NCBI GenBank assembly: GCA_965197385.1
Contig: CBDANA010000009.1
Coordinates: 930,001 to 994,000, forward strand
Length of the DNA: 64,000 nt
Direction: 5' to 3'
Origin: G963667915 sp965197385
Lineage (GTDB): Bacteria > Acidobacteriota > Vicinamibacteria > Vicinamibacterales > UBA823
The position numbers were made by a program, and so were the translations under genes. Shown here piece after piece: positions 1-8,781 of this stretch (position 1 is its first letter; every line of letters starts with the position of its first letter). The notes under the pieces were generated by a model that was given only the letters and a program-made list of their open reading frames with translations, searched no databases and was not told the DNA's origin.

Positions 1-1
1 G

Positions 2-322
2 GATGTCCCGCACGCCGAAGGTATCACCCGTTTTGGCGTCAGAGTCGTACCGACTCCTGAGCACGTCTTGACGGTCGTCGTCAGGGATGCCGAAACTCAG
101 ACCCCGGTCGAAGGTGTCAAGGTTGTCGTTCACCCCTACCAGGCCTTCACGGACGAACGCGGCGTGGCGGAGGTGAAGGTTCCGAAGGGCGAATACAGGC
201 TCTACGTGTCTGGAAGGAATTACGTCCCCTTCCGCCGCGACGGCGAAGTGAAGGCGGACGTGACGATTAGGGCAGAGCTTGCGGTGGACCAAGGACTCTC
301 GGACGCCGATGTCTGGTCGTGA
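2..322 (+). CDS. C-terminal part of a carboxypeptidase regulatory-like (Ig-fold) domain protein
   Basis: The reading frame is open from base 2, so the gene begins before the window. An internal ATG-less start near 68 is not needed. The last ~80 residues alternate hydrophobic and charged residues in beta-strands, with a TVVVRDAETQTPVEGVKV...FTDERGVAEVKVPKGEYRL pattern broken by turns. This is the typical look of a carboxypeptidase-regulatory-like or bacterial Ig-like domain (V-x-D-x2-T-x-P-V-x-G, then T-D-x-x-G, then P-x-G-x-Y). Such domains are usually extracellular accessory modules. It is followed 36 bp later by a cytochrome c gene. The catalytic or main part of the protein is outside the window, so its function is unknown. 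Confidence 0.6.
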   Translation, partial: DVPHAEGITRFGVRVVPTPEHVLTVVVRDAETQTPVEGVKVVVHPYQAFTDERGVAEVKVPKGEYRLYVSGRNYVPFRRDGEVKADVTIRAELAVDQGLSDADVWS

Positions 323-358
323 TCATCGGTGCCGCCACGCATTGGGAGAGACGGTCTG

Positions 359-1105
359 ATGGTGAAGGTTGTTGTGCTGGGTCTCGCGTTGGTCATCGCC
401 CCACCTGCCGCTGCTCAGCCGGCGATCGACGCGGTCCTCTTCGAGCAGGGGCAGCAGCTCTACCAGGATCGCTGCGCGCTTTGCCATGAAGACTCCGGCG
501 CAGGGGACCCGCCAACGTTTCCAGCCTTGGCCGGCAATGACCAGCTCGGAGACCCTGCTCGGATCGTCAGCAACATCCACCGAGGCACGGCGACGATGCC
601 TCCCTTTCCTGATCTGACCGCGGAGGAAGTCTCCTCCGTCGCAAATTACATTCGCAATGCGTGGGCGAACGACTTTGGCAGTGTGTCTACCGAGGAAGTG
701 GCAGCGGTGCTGGAGCGGCTTGAAGGAACCGACCAAATGGTATCGGTCTGGGATGGCGTCTTCACCGAGGAACAAGCGAGACGGGGCCAAGCGGTGTACC
801 CGGGGCCCTGTGGCACGTGTCACGGGCGCAGATTGAACGGCGCTCCGGACGACCCGGATATGCAGTCGACACCCCCTCTGGCGCGGGCGAGGTTCCTCCG
901 CAACTGGGAGGGAAGATCACTTGCCACGCTGTTCGAATACACGCGGGCGACGATGCCAGAAAGCAATCCTCGCTTTTTGACCGACGAAGAATACGTCGAT
1001 CTCATCGCCTACATGCTCGAGGTCGGCGGGATACCGGCGGGAAATGATGAGCTGCAACCCGATTCGCAAAGTCTCGCCCGCGTCGTCATCGAACAGCAGC
1101 CATAG
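359..1105 (+). CDS. Secreted di-haem cytochrome c
   Basis: The 248-residue protein has an N-terminal signal peptide (MVKVVVLGLALVIAPPAAAQ) and two class I cytochrome c modules. The first haem site is CALCH at residues 39-43, with a distal M in the TMPPFPDL segment. The second is CGTCH near residue 152, with a distal M in RATMPESNP. Each module binds one covalent haem c in the periplasm, so the protein is an electron-transfer subunit, probably partnering a dehydrogenase encoded outside the window. The ATG at 359 is preferred over an upstream GTG at 329 because GGAGAG lies about 9 bases before it and the signal peptide then starts correctly. The reductase or dehydrogenase partner cannot be told from the sequence. 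Confidence 0.85.
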   Translation: MVKVVVLGLALVIAPPAAAQPAIDAVLFEQGQQLYQDRCALCHEDSGAGDPPTFPALAGNDQLGDPARIVSNIHRGTATMPPFPDLTAEEVSSVANYIRNAWANDFGSVSTEEVAAVLERLEGTDQMVSVWDGVFTEEQARRGQAVYPGPCGTCHGRRLNGAPDDPDMQSTPPLARARFLRNWEGRSLATLFEYTRATMPESNPRFLTDEEYVDLIAYMLEVGGIPAGNDELQPDSQSLARVVIEQQP

Positions 1106-1233
1106 AATCAAGCTGAGGGCTAGAAGAACCGGGTGGCGGCAGTTTCAGCCCGAAGGAATGGCCTGTCGGGCCCGCAGCGTGCGTTACTACTGCGAAGGGC
1201 GTTGTTGCAGGATTCAACGTCAACGCGCAGCCA

Positions 1234-1250
1234 GGCACTGTCAAGTTACC
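1234..1250 (+). repeat. Solo IS6-type terminal repeat (remnant)
   Basis: GGCACTGTCAAGTTACC closely matches the left end of the IS6 element at 43045 (GGCACAGTCAAGTTAAC). No transposase lies next to it. It is probably a scar left by deletion or recombination at an IS6-family copy. It lies in a 160-base gap after the cytochrome gene where I see no gene. Confidence 0.45.
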
Positions 1251-1299
1251 GAGCAGGAGGCACAATTCTAGTGCTCTGACACGCGCGAGGCGAGGGGTT

Positions 1300-1801
1300 C
1301 ACCTGCCATGCGGCTCATGGCCCGGGTCCGGGACGCTGCCCGCCATCGGCCACCGGGTTCGTCTCCATCGTTCGCGGCCTCCAGAGGACGTCGATCGCCC
1401 AGGACTCGTCCAGCCGCTCGCCGTGCCAGTGGGGCCGCCCGGCCTGCGGATCGATCGTGATGCCGTCGGCATCGAGCCTGGCCAGCGGTCCGTCGTGGAA
1501 GTCCGGCGTCGCACCGAGGGCGGCGAGGCGCCCCTCTGGCAAGGCACGACGACGAGTGAGCATGTCGGGAATATTCGAACGAGAAGCAACGCAGCCAGGG
1601 GGGATGCATCGCCGGCCGAATGCAGCCGGACTTCCACGACGGACTGCAGACGTCGGTGCGAGCGGCGGACCTTCCCAGCGCGGGGCCGGCGGGGCGGCCG
1701 GGAGCGGCCGGCCGTCGGGCCGGCAGAAGCGCGCCGTGCCGTCGGTGTCCAACGTCACCCGGAATCCCTCCTCGTGCACCGCGCGGTGGTGCCGCCGGCA
1801 T
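1300..1801 (-). pseudogene. C-terminal remnant of a DUF222/HNH endonuclease-like protein, carrying an in-frame repeat insertion
   Basis: Read on the minus strand, the frame begins RHHRAVHEEGF, then FCRPDGRPLP, and ends ARLDADGITI...LDESWAIDVLWRP. This matches the C-terminal part of DUF222/13E12-type HNH proteins, where the HH of HNH sits in a H-H-x2-V-H-E-x-G motif followed by F-x-R-P-D-G. The 5' part is missing: the frame is cut at about 1801 by TTATGCCG sequences that border a tyrosine-recombinase element. About 54 codons in the middle come from dispersed repeat copy A, which keeps the frame open. Whether anything is still made is unknown; without the N-terminus it is unlikely to be active. 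Confidence 0.6.
1485..1647 (+). repeat. Dispersed inverted-repeat element, copy A (in-frame inside HNH remnant)
   Basis: The copy starts GCGGTCCGTCGTGGAAGTCC and ends with the imperfect reverse complement, GGACTTCCACGACGGACTGC. The interior (CTCTGGCAAGGCACGAC... CAACGCAGCCAGG...GATGCA) matches copy B at 9903 in the same orientation and copies C and D in reverse. Here it lies inside the HNH remnant and preserves its frame. This is the most diverged copy, as its termini have TCCGTCGTGG where the others have CCCGTGGTG. Confidence 0.7.
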
Positions 1802-1815
1802 TATGCCGAGCAGCG

Positions 1816-1884
1816 GATTATGCCGCGTCGGCGGCGCTCGGGTGCGTGGGTCGGGCAGTTGGTCAGTTACGACGCGGCATAATC
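1816..1884. repeat. Perfect 15-bp inverted repeat at end of tyrosine-recombinase element
   Basis: GATTATGCCGCGTCG at 1816-1830 is exactly inverted at 1870-1884 (CGACGCGGCATAATC). A third TTATGCCG lies at 1801-1808. The inner arm touches the stop codon of the decayed recombinase gene. Such short box clusters next to a tyrosine recombinase are expected recombinase-binding sites at an element end. The outermost box coincides with the point where the HNH gene is interrupted. Confidence 0.65.
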
Positions 1885-2632
1885 AGAGGCTGGTGAGGAA
1901 GGCCAGCAGAGGCTCCTGGGGGCGGTAGCGCCGCCTGCCCACATGCGGGGGAGCGGTTCGGGCGATGGCCTTGTCCTTGATCGAGAGGTCAGCGTCGACG
2001 TAAAGGCGTGTCGTCTCGATCGACTCGTGTCCGAGAACGAGGGCGACGATCGAGAGGTCGTTGCCGGCCGCGAGGAGCCGCACGGCCGTGGTGTGTCTGA
2101 GCACGTGCGGCGTGACCCCGCTTATCCCCGAGGGACGCGCAGGTGTGTTCGGCCACGGCCGCATACGTATCTACCCGGCACGCGATGGCATCCCGACTGA
2201 GCTGGCCGCCGCGGCAGGTGGGGAAGACCGGCGCCGAGGGGTCGGCATCTCGCTCCTTCAGCCAGGCCTGCAGGACCGACACCACTGTGGGTCCGAGCGG
2301 GGTGATGCGCTCCTTCCGCCCCTTGCCCTGGTAGCGGATGTGGGCCCCTATGCCCAGCACGAGCTGCTCAGGTCGCAGGCTGGCGATCTCCGAGACCCGC
2401 AGACCCGTTTGGATGGCGAGGAGCAGGAGGGTGTAGTCGCGGCGACCGATCCACGTGGTGCGGTCCGGCGCCTTCAGCAACGCCTCGACCTCGGGCTCGG
2501 TTAGGAAGGTGACGAGCGTGTGATCGCAGCGCCTGGGGGGCATGGCCAGGACGCGCTGGATGAGGGCGCTGTGCGCCGGTTCCTGGAAGGCAACGTAGGT
2601 GAAGAAGGAGTGGAGGGCGGCGAGGAACGATT
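1883..2632 (-). pseudogene. Tyrosine recombinase/integrase, 5'-truncated and frameshifted
   Basis: Two adjacent minus-strand frames together give a phage-integrase catalytic domain. The first runs from SFFTYVAFQEPAHSALIQRVLAM through a TGLRVSEIASLRPEQ segment (catalytic Arg) and a GKGRKERITPL segment (Lys). The second contains TPHVLRHTTAVRLL (His-x2-Arg), LGHESIETTRLYVDAD (second His and the catalytic Tyr). A frameshift at about 2120-2160 separates them, and the N-terminal SAM-like domain is lost at about 2632. This type occurs in elements with several consecutive tyrosine recombinases (RIT- or Tn554-like), but only one is left here. Inactive as it stands. Confidence 0.8.
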
Positions 2633-3011
2633 GATTTCATCACCGAACGTTAATTCCGGAATACTCGCAGAGTGGTCCCATGACGGTCAGTGGCTGCTCA
2701 CACGACGCGGTCGTGTCCATGTAATGACCGGCGATCTCGAACTGCTTAGCGGCGCTCGGATTGGCGATCCCCGATTCTCGCGAGACGGGTCACGAATTTT
2801 CTTTCAGCGGGGCTTGAACCTGTGGGCCTTGTCGCTGGAAGACGGTAGTGAACGCCAGCTCACAGATCTCGCCGACGCGAGTCGACGCGGTAGGCTAGCT
2901 CCACTGATCGGCGTGATAGATGAGTATCTCTACTTCACCTGGGGCTACGAGGTGGGTGACATCTGGGTGATGGATGTCGTCCAGGGCGAAGACGACGACA
3001 GCGACAACTGA
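2633..3011 (+). pseudogene. TolB/WD40-like beta-propeller protein fragment
   Basis: The frame contains AEWSHDGQWLLTRRG, then PRFSRDGSRIFFQRG and LNLWALSLEDGSERQLTDL. These are repeats of the TolB-like pattern (x-W-S-P/H-D-G-x-x-L/I). The end, YLYFTWGYEVGDIWVMDVV followed by an acidic tail, looks like a natural C-terminus. The N-terminal part is missing because the frame merges at 2630 with the recombinase scar, and no ribosome-binding site or start fits. It is probably the tail of a secreted beta-propeller protein or of a serine/threonine kinase sensor domain. Confidence 0.55.
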
Positions 3012-3070
3012 TGGCCTTTGAAGCCGGTACCACCCTCGGCGCAGGCGGCATGAACTCACCCACCCTCGTC

Positions 3071-3096
3071 CTCAGCTCCTAACTCCTAACTCCTTA
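3071..3096. repeat. Heptad repeat containing the era stop codon
   Basis: On the minus strand the era stop codon opens a short tandem array: TAAGGAG, TTAGGAG, TTAGGAG, then CTGAGG. The unit is seven bases, so stop triplets fall in more than one frame. A longer array of the same unit lies at 24122-24176. It does not form a hairpin. Confidence 0.6.
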
Positions 3097-3981
3097 CGAG
3101 CGCCGCATCCCGAAGTCATCGAGTAACCGGTCGTTTTCCCGCCACTCGGCGCGCACCTTGACGTGCAGGTCCAGATAGACCTTCGCGTCGAAGAACCGCT
3201 CCAGATCCTGGCGGGCCTCGGTCCCGATCCGCTTGATCATCGAGCCCCCACGGCCGAGGATGATCGGCTTCTGCGACGCCTGCTCGACGATGATGGAACA
3301 GAACAGGCGGATCACGCCGCGGGCGTCCGCCTCCTCGAAGCGGTCCACGGTCACTGCGCTCGAGAACGGAATCTCGGCACGGGTGTGCTGGAGCAGCTTC
3401 TCCCGCACGGTCTCTGCCACGAAGAAGCGCTCCGGCTGATCGGTGAGATAGTCGTCAGGGTAGAGCGGCGCGCCCGCCGGGAGCCGGTCCAGCAGCACCG
3501 CCTCCAACTCGGGCACACCGTCGCCCGTGAGCGCCGAGACCGGCACGATGGCATCGAAGTCGCGCTGCTCCCGATACCAGTCCATCACGGGAAGCAGCTT
3601 CGGCTTTGCCACCAGATCGATCTTGTTGAGGACGAGGACGACCGGAATTCGCGCCCGCTCGAGCTGCTTCACCACAAACCGATCGCCGCCGCCCCTCGGT
3701 TCGCTGGCGTCGACCACGACGGCGAGCACATCGACGCGCCGGATCGAGTCCAGCGCGAGATCGACCATGCGCACGTTCATCCGGTGCAGCGGCCGGTGGA
3801 TGCCCGGCGTATCCATGAAGACCGTTTGCCCGTCCGGATACTTCTTGACGCCGAGAATGCGGTTACGCGTCGTCTGCGGCTTGTCCGACACGATGGCCAG
3901 CTTGGTGCCGATGATCTGATTCAGGAGGGTCGACTTGCCGGCATTCGGACGCCCGACCAGCGACACGAAGCCGGCCTTCAT
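3094..3981 (-). CDS. era: GTPase Era (ribosome assembly)
   Basis: The 295-residue protein has the Era layout: a GTPase domain with G1 GRPNAGKS at residues 10-17, G3 DTPG at 57-60 and G4 NKID at 119-122, followed by a C-terminal KH domain with GRGGSMIKRIG near residue 247. Era binds the 3' end of 16S rRNA and helps 30S maturation. Its start overlaps the ybeY stop (ATGA), so the two are probably translated together. ybeY is also a 16S-processing factor. Length and all motifs are normal. It is the last gene of a minus-strand run that starts with hisS. Confidence 0.97.
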   Translation of the reverse strand: MKAGFVSLVGRPNAGKSTLLNQIIGTKLAIVSDKPQTTRNRILGVKKYPDGQTVFMDTPGIHRPLHRMNVRMVDLALDSIRRVDVLAVVVDASEPRGGGDRFVVKQLERARIPVVLVLNKIDLVAKPKLLPVMDWYREQRDFDAIVPVSALTGDGVPELEAVLLDRLPAGAPLYPDDYLTDQPERFFVAETVREKLLQHTRAEIPFSSAVTVDRFEEADARGVIRLFCSIIVEQASQKPIILGRGGSMIKRIGTEARQDLERFFDAKVYLDLHVKVRAEWRENDRLLDDFGMRRS

Positions 3982-4517
3982 GCGCCGCGCCCGGTCCGGC
4001 GAGCCGGTGACACCTCGGGCATCGCATCAGATCGACCGAGGAGGCCATGGGCCAACCCACCGCGCCGCAAACAGCGCCGCTCGGCGCGCGACATCGCGCC
4101 GTCGTCCGTCTCGTGGTCGTGACCGAGGAGATGCAGCACGCCGTGCAGCGCCAAGACCTTGAGCTCCGTGAGCCGCGCGTGGCCCAGGGCGCGCGCCTGC
4201 CGCTCGGCCAGGCCCAAGGCAATGACGACGTCGCCGAGCTGCACGTCGCCAACACGACCCCCGGCATGTCCCGCAGGGGCAGGCCCCATGGAAAACGACA
4301 GCACGTCGGTCACGCGATCCACGCCGCGAAACCGTCGATTGAGCGCCCGCATGCGGGCGTCGCTCACCAGCGCGATGGTCAGGGCGCCGCGTGCGCCGGG
4401 CGGCGCGGCAACGCGCAGCCAGCGCGTCAGGCCAGGCTGCCGCACCGGCCGGCCGAGGGCGTCGGTCACAGCGACGACGAGATCAGCTCGCCGACCCGAT
4501 CGTGCGGGGGCTGTCAT
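3978..4517 (-). CDS. ybeY: Endoribonuclease YbeY (rRNA maturation factor)
   Basis: The 179-residue protein carries the zinc-binding signature HGVLHLLGHDH at residues 125-135 and the upstream VTDVLSFSMG segment typical of YbeY. The family is a metal-dependent endoribonuclease needed for 16S rRNA 3'-end processing and 70S quality control. It sits between phoH (15 bp upstream) and era (4-base overlap), the common bacterial order. The C-terminal ~35 residues after ERRCL are rich in Gly and Arg and longer than usual. Confidence 0.95.
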   Translation of the reverse strand: MTAPARSGRRADLVVAVTDALGRPVRQPGLTRWLRVAAPPGARGALTIALVSDARMRALNRRFRGVDRVTDVLSFSMGPAPAGHAGGRVGDVQLGDVVIALGLAERQARALGHARLTELKVLALHGVLHLLGHDHETDDGAMSRAERRCLRRGGLAHGLLGRSDAMPEVSPARRTGRGA

Positions 4518-4532
4518 GGGAGACCGCAGGGA

Positions 4533-5591
4533 CTAGTCCTCGCGGGTCGGCAACACCGCGACCGGCCAGCGACCGCCCACCGAGGTCCCGGCGGGCTGCT
4601 CGGAGCCACCCGAGCCGGCCGAGAACACATCGTAGGCCTTGACGATCTGCCGTACCAGGCTGTGCCTGACGACATCGCGTTCGTCGAAGTCGACGAACGC
4701 GATGCCCTCGACGTGCCGGACGACGTTCATCGCCTCGATCACGCCGGACACCCGGCCAGGCGGTAAGTCAATCTGGGTGATGTCGGCGGTGATCACCGCT
4801 TTGGATCCAAACCCGAGCCGCGTCAGGAACATCTTCATCTGTTCTGAGGTCGTGTTCTGGGCTTCGTCGAGGATCACGAAAGCGTCGCTGAGCGTCCGCC
4901 CCCGCATGAACGCCATCGGTGCAATCTCGATCACGCCTCGCTCGATGAGCCGTTCGACCCGATCACCGTCCAGCATGTCGTACAGCGCGTCGTACAGCGG
5001 CCGCAGATAGGGATTGACCTTTTCCTGGAGGTCACCCGGTAGGAAGCCGAGCTTCTCGCCCGCCTCGACCGCCGGCCTGGCCAGGATGATGCGGCTCACT
5101 TTCTTGGCGACCAGGAACGAGACCGCCTCCGCCATCGCCAGATAGGTTTTGCCGGTGCCTGCCGGACCGATGCCAAAAACGATGTCGAACTCCTCGATGG
5201 CGTCGAGATACTTTCGCTGGTTGACGCTCTTGGGCATCACCCGGCGCTTGCTCGATGGCCGGAGCGCGCCGCGCTGAAAGTAATCGCCCAGCTCGACCGT
5301 CTCGTCTTGCGCCACGAGCTGCGCCGCGCGCTTCACATCGCCCTTCGCGAACTGGTACCCATCATGAACGAGCCCGGTTAGCTGCGCCACCAGCCGGGCA
5401 ATCTTCTCCGCGTCGTCAGGCGCTCCCTCGACCAGCAACTCGTGGCCGTCAGTGCGGATCTGCACGTTGAAGAGTAACTCGAAATTCTTGAGGTTTTCGT
5501 CGAAGGAGCCGAACAGCGTTTCGATCCCATCGGCCGGGATCGGAATCTTTCGCATGAAGAGAGAAGAGTCTCGTATCTCCTTTACTTGCAA
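4533..5591 (-). CDS. phoH: PhoH-like ATPase
   Basis: The 352-residue protein has an N-terminal KH-like region (about residues 25-105) and a PhoH P-loop domain with Walker A GPAGTGKT at 142-149 and Walker B FVILDEAQNT near 240. PhoH-like proteins (YbeZ type) are ATPases or putative RNA helicases that work with YbeY, which lies directly downstream. A start at the second Met (residue 13, MRKIPIPADG) is possible, as the first 12 residues are not conserved in type. The last ~30 residues are low-complexity Gly/Ser. Confidence 0.93.
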   Translation of the reverse strand: MQVKEIRDSSLFMRKIPIPADGIETLFGSFDENLKNFELLFNVQIRTDGHELLVEGAPDDAEKIARLVAQLTGLVHDGYQFAKGDVKRAAQLVAQDETVELGDYFQRGALRPSSKRRVMPKSVNQRKYLDAIEEFDIVFGIGPAGTGKTYLAMAEAVSFLVAKKVSRIILARPAVEAGEKLGFLPGDLQEKVNPYLRPLYDALYDMLDGDRVERLIERGVIEIAPMAFMRGRTLSDAFVILDEAQNTTSEQMKMFLTRLGFGSKAVITADITQIDLPPGRVSGVIEAMNVVRHVEGIAFVDFDERDVVRHSLVRQIVKAYDVFSAGSGGSEQPAGTSVGGRWPVAVLPTRED

Positions 5592-5631
5592 GACATTACC
5601 AGGCGCAGCCTAGCACGCGACGTCTCGCGGG

Positions 5632-7431
5632 TCAACCGTCAAACTTGAGCCGAAGCTCCTTCAGCTGGCGCCGATCGACGCCGGCCGGCGCCCCCGCCAT
5701 CAGATCCACCGCCGTGGCGGTCTTGGGGAACGCAATGACATCACGAATCGAGGCCTCGCCCGCCAGCAACGCCACGATCCGGTCCAGCCCGAGGGCGATG
5801 CCGCCATGCGGCGGCGTGCCGTAGTCGAGCGCGTCGAGGAAAAACCCGAACCGCGCGTTCGCCTCGTCGGCGCCGATGTTCAGCAGTTCGAACATCCTTC
5901 GCTGCAGCGCCTGATCGTGGATCCGGATGCTGCCGCCACCGATCTCGCCACCGTTGAGCACCAGGTCGTACGCCTTCGCCCGCACCGACCCAGGGTCCGT
6001 GGACAGCCGCTCGACGTCCTCGTCGATCGGCGAGGTGAACGGGTGATGCATCGCGACGTAGCGCCGATCCGCTTCCTCCCACTCCAGCAGCGGAAAATCC
6101 ACGACCCAGGCGAACGCGAACCGCTTGGGATCGAGCAGACCGGCCTGCTGTGCGAGCTCCAACCGGAGCTGGCCCAGCAGCGTCGACGCTTCATCCGGCG
6201 CACCGGCGGCGAGCAGCAGGAGATCGTCCTGCCCCACGCCGGCACGTTCGAGCGCCCGACGCACCGTCGCCTCACCCGCCACCTTCAGCACGGAGCTCTG
6301 GACCGCCCCTTCGGCAGCGTAGCGCGCCCACACGAGCCCCGCGGCGCCCAACGCACCGGCGCGCGCCACGATATCGTCCAGCTCCCGCCGCGACGCGCCG
6401 CCGCGGCCGGGCACCGGCAAGGCGCGAACGACCCCGCCCGATTCGACCGCCTGCCGAAACACCTGGAAGCTCGATTCGGCGAACACCTCCGACACGTCTT
6501 GAATCGCCATGCCGCACCGCAGGTCGGGCTTGTCACTGCCATACCGCGCCAGCGCGGCGCCATATGGTATTCGCTGAAAGGGTGTCTCGACGCCACCGAA
6601 CCCGACGGCCTCGAACAGCGACTGCATCAGTAGCTCGATGAGGCCGAAGATCAGGTCCTGCGTCGCGAACGACACCTCGACGTCCACCTGCGTGAACTCT
6701 GGCTGACGGTCCGCCCTCAGATCCTCGTCTCGGAAACACCGAACGATCTGGAAGTATCGGTCCATGCCGGAGATCATCAGGAGCTGCTTGAAGATCTGCG
6801 GAGACTGGGGCAGCGCGTAAAAGTTTCCAGGATGCACGCGGCTCGGCACGAGGTAGTCGCGAGCGCCCTCCGGCGTCGACTTCGTCAGCAGCGGGGTTTC
6901 GATTTCCAGAAACTCGTGCGCGTCGAAGAATCGCCGGATGGCCATCGTCGCCTGGTGGCGCAACGTCATGTTCTGCTGCATCCGCGGCCGCCGCAGGTCG
7001 AGGTAGCGGTAGCGCAGCCGCACATCCTCGGAGACCGGGCTATCCTCGGCGATCTGGAACGGCGGGCGCGCCGCGTCGTTGAGCACGCGGATCTCCCGCG
7101 CCGCGACCTCCACCCTGCCGGTCTCCAGCTTCTGATTGACGGTGTCCTCGGATCGCAGCTCGGCTGGCCCCAGAACGGCCACGACGAATTCGGACCGCAA
7201 CCGCTTCGCTGTCGCGAGGAGCGCCGCGTCGTCGCGAGCCACGACCTGCGTCAGACCGTACCGGTCACGCACGTCGAGGAAGATCAGCGAGCCGAGATCG
7301 CGGACGCGGTGCACCCATCCCAGCAGGACGATCTCCTTGCCGACATCAGCTTCCCGCAGCGCGCCGCAAGTGTGGGTGCGAGCCAGCTCTCCGAGTCGAT
7401 CGACCACAGCCGCCCTCACCTCGTCGCTCAT
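5632..7431 (-). CDS. aspS: Aspartate--tRNA ligase
   Basis: The 599-residue class II synthetase has an N-terminal OB anticodon-binding domain (VLLGWVHRVRDLGSLIFLDVRD), class II motif 2 in the RCFRDEDLRADRQPEFTQ segment, an inserted GAD domain at about 290-420 and motif 3 GIALGLDRIVALL near the end. It charges tRNA-Asp with aspartate. The bacterial long form with a GAD domain may be non-discriminating and also serve tRNA-Asn; the sequence alone does not decide. Its start overlaps the hisS stop by four bases, so the two synthetases are co-translated. Confidence 0.96.
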   Translation of the reverse strand: MSDEVRAAVVDRLGELARTHTCGALREADVGKEIVLLGWVHRVRDLGSLIFLDVRDRYGLTQVVARDDAALLATAKRLRSEFVVAVLGPAELRSEDTVNQKLETGRVEVAAREIRVLNDAARPPFQIAEDSPVSEDVRLRYRYLDLRRPRMQQNMTLRHQATMAIRRFFDAHEFLEIETPLLTKSTPEGARDYLVPSRVHPGNFYALPQSPQIFKQLLMISGMDRYFQIVRCFRDEDLRADRQPEFTQVDVEVSFATQDLIFGLIELLMQSLFEAVGFGGVETPFQRIPYGAALARYGSDKPDLRCGMAIQDVSEVFAESSFQVFRQAVESGGVVRALPVPGRGGASRRELDDIVARAGALGAAGLVWARYAAEGAVQSSVLKVAGEATVRRALERAGVGQDDLLLLAAGAPDEASTLLGQLRLELAQQAGLLDPKRFAFAWVVDFPLLEWEEADRRYVAMHHPFTSPIDEDVERLSTDPGSVRAKAYDLVLNGGEIGGGSIRIHDQALQRRMFELLNIGADEANARFGFFLDALDYGTPPHGGIALGLDRIVALLAGEASIRDVIAFPKTATAVDLMAGAPAGVDRRQLKELRLKFDG

Positions 7432-8672
7432 GACGCCGACCTGAGCGCCTCGACCACCTTCGCCCGCGGCACCGCGTGCTGTTCGCCCGTCGCCATCGCC
7501 TTCACGGTGACTTCTCCACGGGCTAGTTCATCGCCCCCCACGATGACGACGTGGCGCGCGCCGGTCCGGTTGGCGTGCTTGAACTGGGCCTTGGCGCTTC
7601 GAGCCTCGTAGTCCACCAGTGTTCTGAGGCCCTCGGCCCGGAGGGTCCTCGCCAGCACGAACGCCGCCTCGCGCGCCTCGTCGCCAATCGCCGCGACGAA
7701 GACGTCCGGCACCTGGGCACTCACCGCCTCCGGCAAGGCCAAGACGAGCCGCTCCAGACCGGCCGCAAAGCCGATCCCGGCCCGGTCGGATCCGCCCAAC
7801 TTCTTGACCAGCCCGTCGTACCGACCGCCACCGAGCAACGCGCTCTGCGCACCGAGATTCGACGCGAGGACCTCGAACGTCGTCCGCGTGTAGTAATCGA
7901 GTCCGCGCACGAGTCGATGAGAGACCTGGAAGGGTTGCCCGTAGGCACGCAAGTACTGTTGCACGGCGTCGAAATGCTCGCCACACACGTCGCACAGAAA
8001 CTCGACCGAATGTGGCAGCGCATCGATGATCGGCTGATCGGCCGGCACCTTGCAATCGAAGATGCGCAGCAGGTTCGCCGTCGCGCGCCGCTGACAGTCA
8101 TCGCACAGCTTCGGCAGGTCGTCCCCGAGCGCCTTGAGCAGCGCCTCGCTAAACGCGGGACGACAGGCCGGACATCCGACCGAGTTGATCAGCAATTCCG
8201 TCCGGCCGATGCCCAGCGCACGCACGAACGAGCACGCCATCTCGACGACCTCGGCATCCAGCGACGGATCGGTCACGCCGAACACTTCGACGTTCAACTG
8301 GTGGAACTGGCGATACCGCCCCTTCTGCGGCCGCTCGTAGCGGAACATCGGCCCGAGCGTGTACAGCTTCGGCACGGGCAGGGACTGCTCCAGCGCGTGC
8401 TCCACGAAGGCCCGCACGATCCCCGGCGTGGCCTCCGGCCGCAGCGTCACCCGTTCGCCGCCCTTGTCGGTGAAGGCGTACATCTCCTTCTGGACGATGT
8501 CGGTCGACTCGCCGGTCCCCTTGGCGAACAGCTCCTCGCGCTCGATGATCGGTGTCCGCAGCTCCACGTAGCCGTAGCGCTCGCATATTCGCCGCGCCAC
8601 CGCTTCCACGTGCCGCCAGCGCTCGACGTCGCCTGGTAGGATGTCTCGGGTTCCCCGAACCGCTGCAATCAT
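7428..8672 (-). CDS. hisS: Histidine--tRNA ligase
   Basis: The 414-residue protein starts AAVRGTRDILP, the conserved HisRS opening, and has motif 2 LRPEATPGIVRAFVEH with YTLGPMFRYERPQKGRYRQFHQ, the histidine A motif in LVRGLDYYTRT, and a C-terminal anticodon-binding domain. It attaches histidine to tRNA-His. It is the first gene of the minus-strand hisS-aspS pair; moaA diverges from it 110 bp away, so the two share an intergenic promoter region. Confidence 0.96.
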   Translation of the reverse strand: MIAAVRGTRDILPGDVERWRHVEAVARRICERYGYVELRTPIIEREELFAKGTGESTDIVQKEMYAFTDKGGERVTLRPEATPGIVRAFVEHALEQSLPVPKLYTLGPMFRYERPQKGRYRQFHQLNVEVFGVTDPSLDAEVVEMACSFVRALGIGRTELLINSVGCPACRPAFSEALLKALGDDLPKLCDDCQRRATANLLRIFDCKVPADQPIIDALPHSVEFLCDVCGEHFDAVQQYLRAYGQPFQVSHRLVRGLDYYTRTTFEVLASNLGAQSALLGGGRYDGLVKKLGGSDRAGIGFAAGLERLVLALPEAVSAQVPDVFVAAIGDEAREAAFVLARTLRAEGLRTLVDYEARSAKAQFKHANRTGARHVVIVGGDELARGEVTVKAMATGEQHAVPRAKVVEALRSAS

Positions 8673-8781
8673 CTGTCTCTGGTGTCTCTGGAATGCCTAC
8701 GGCGTCCCGGCGACAGACGGCGGTCCGCTCTGGCCGTCGGACGACCACCCGATCCCCAATCATGGCATAATTACTTATCCG

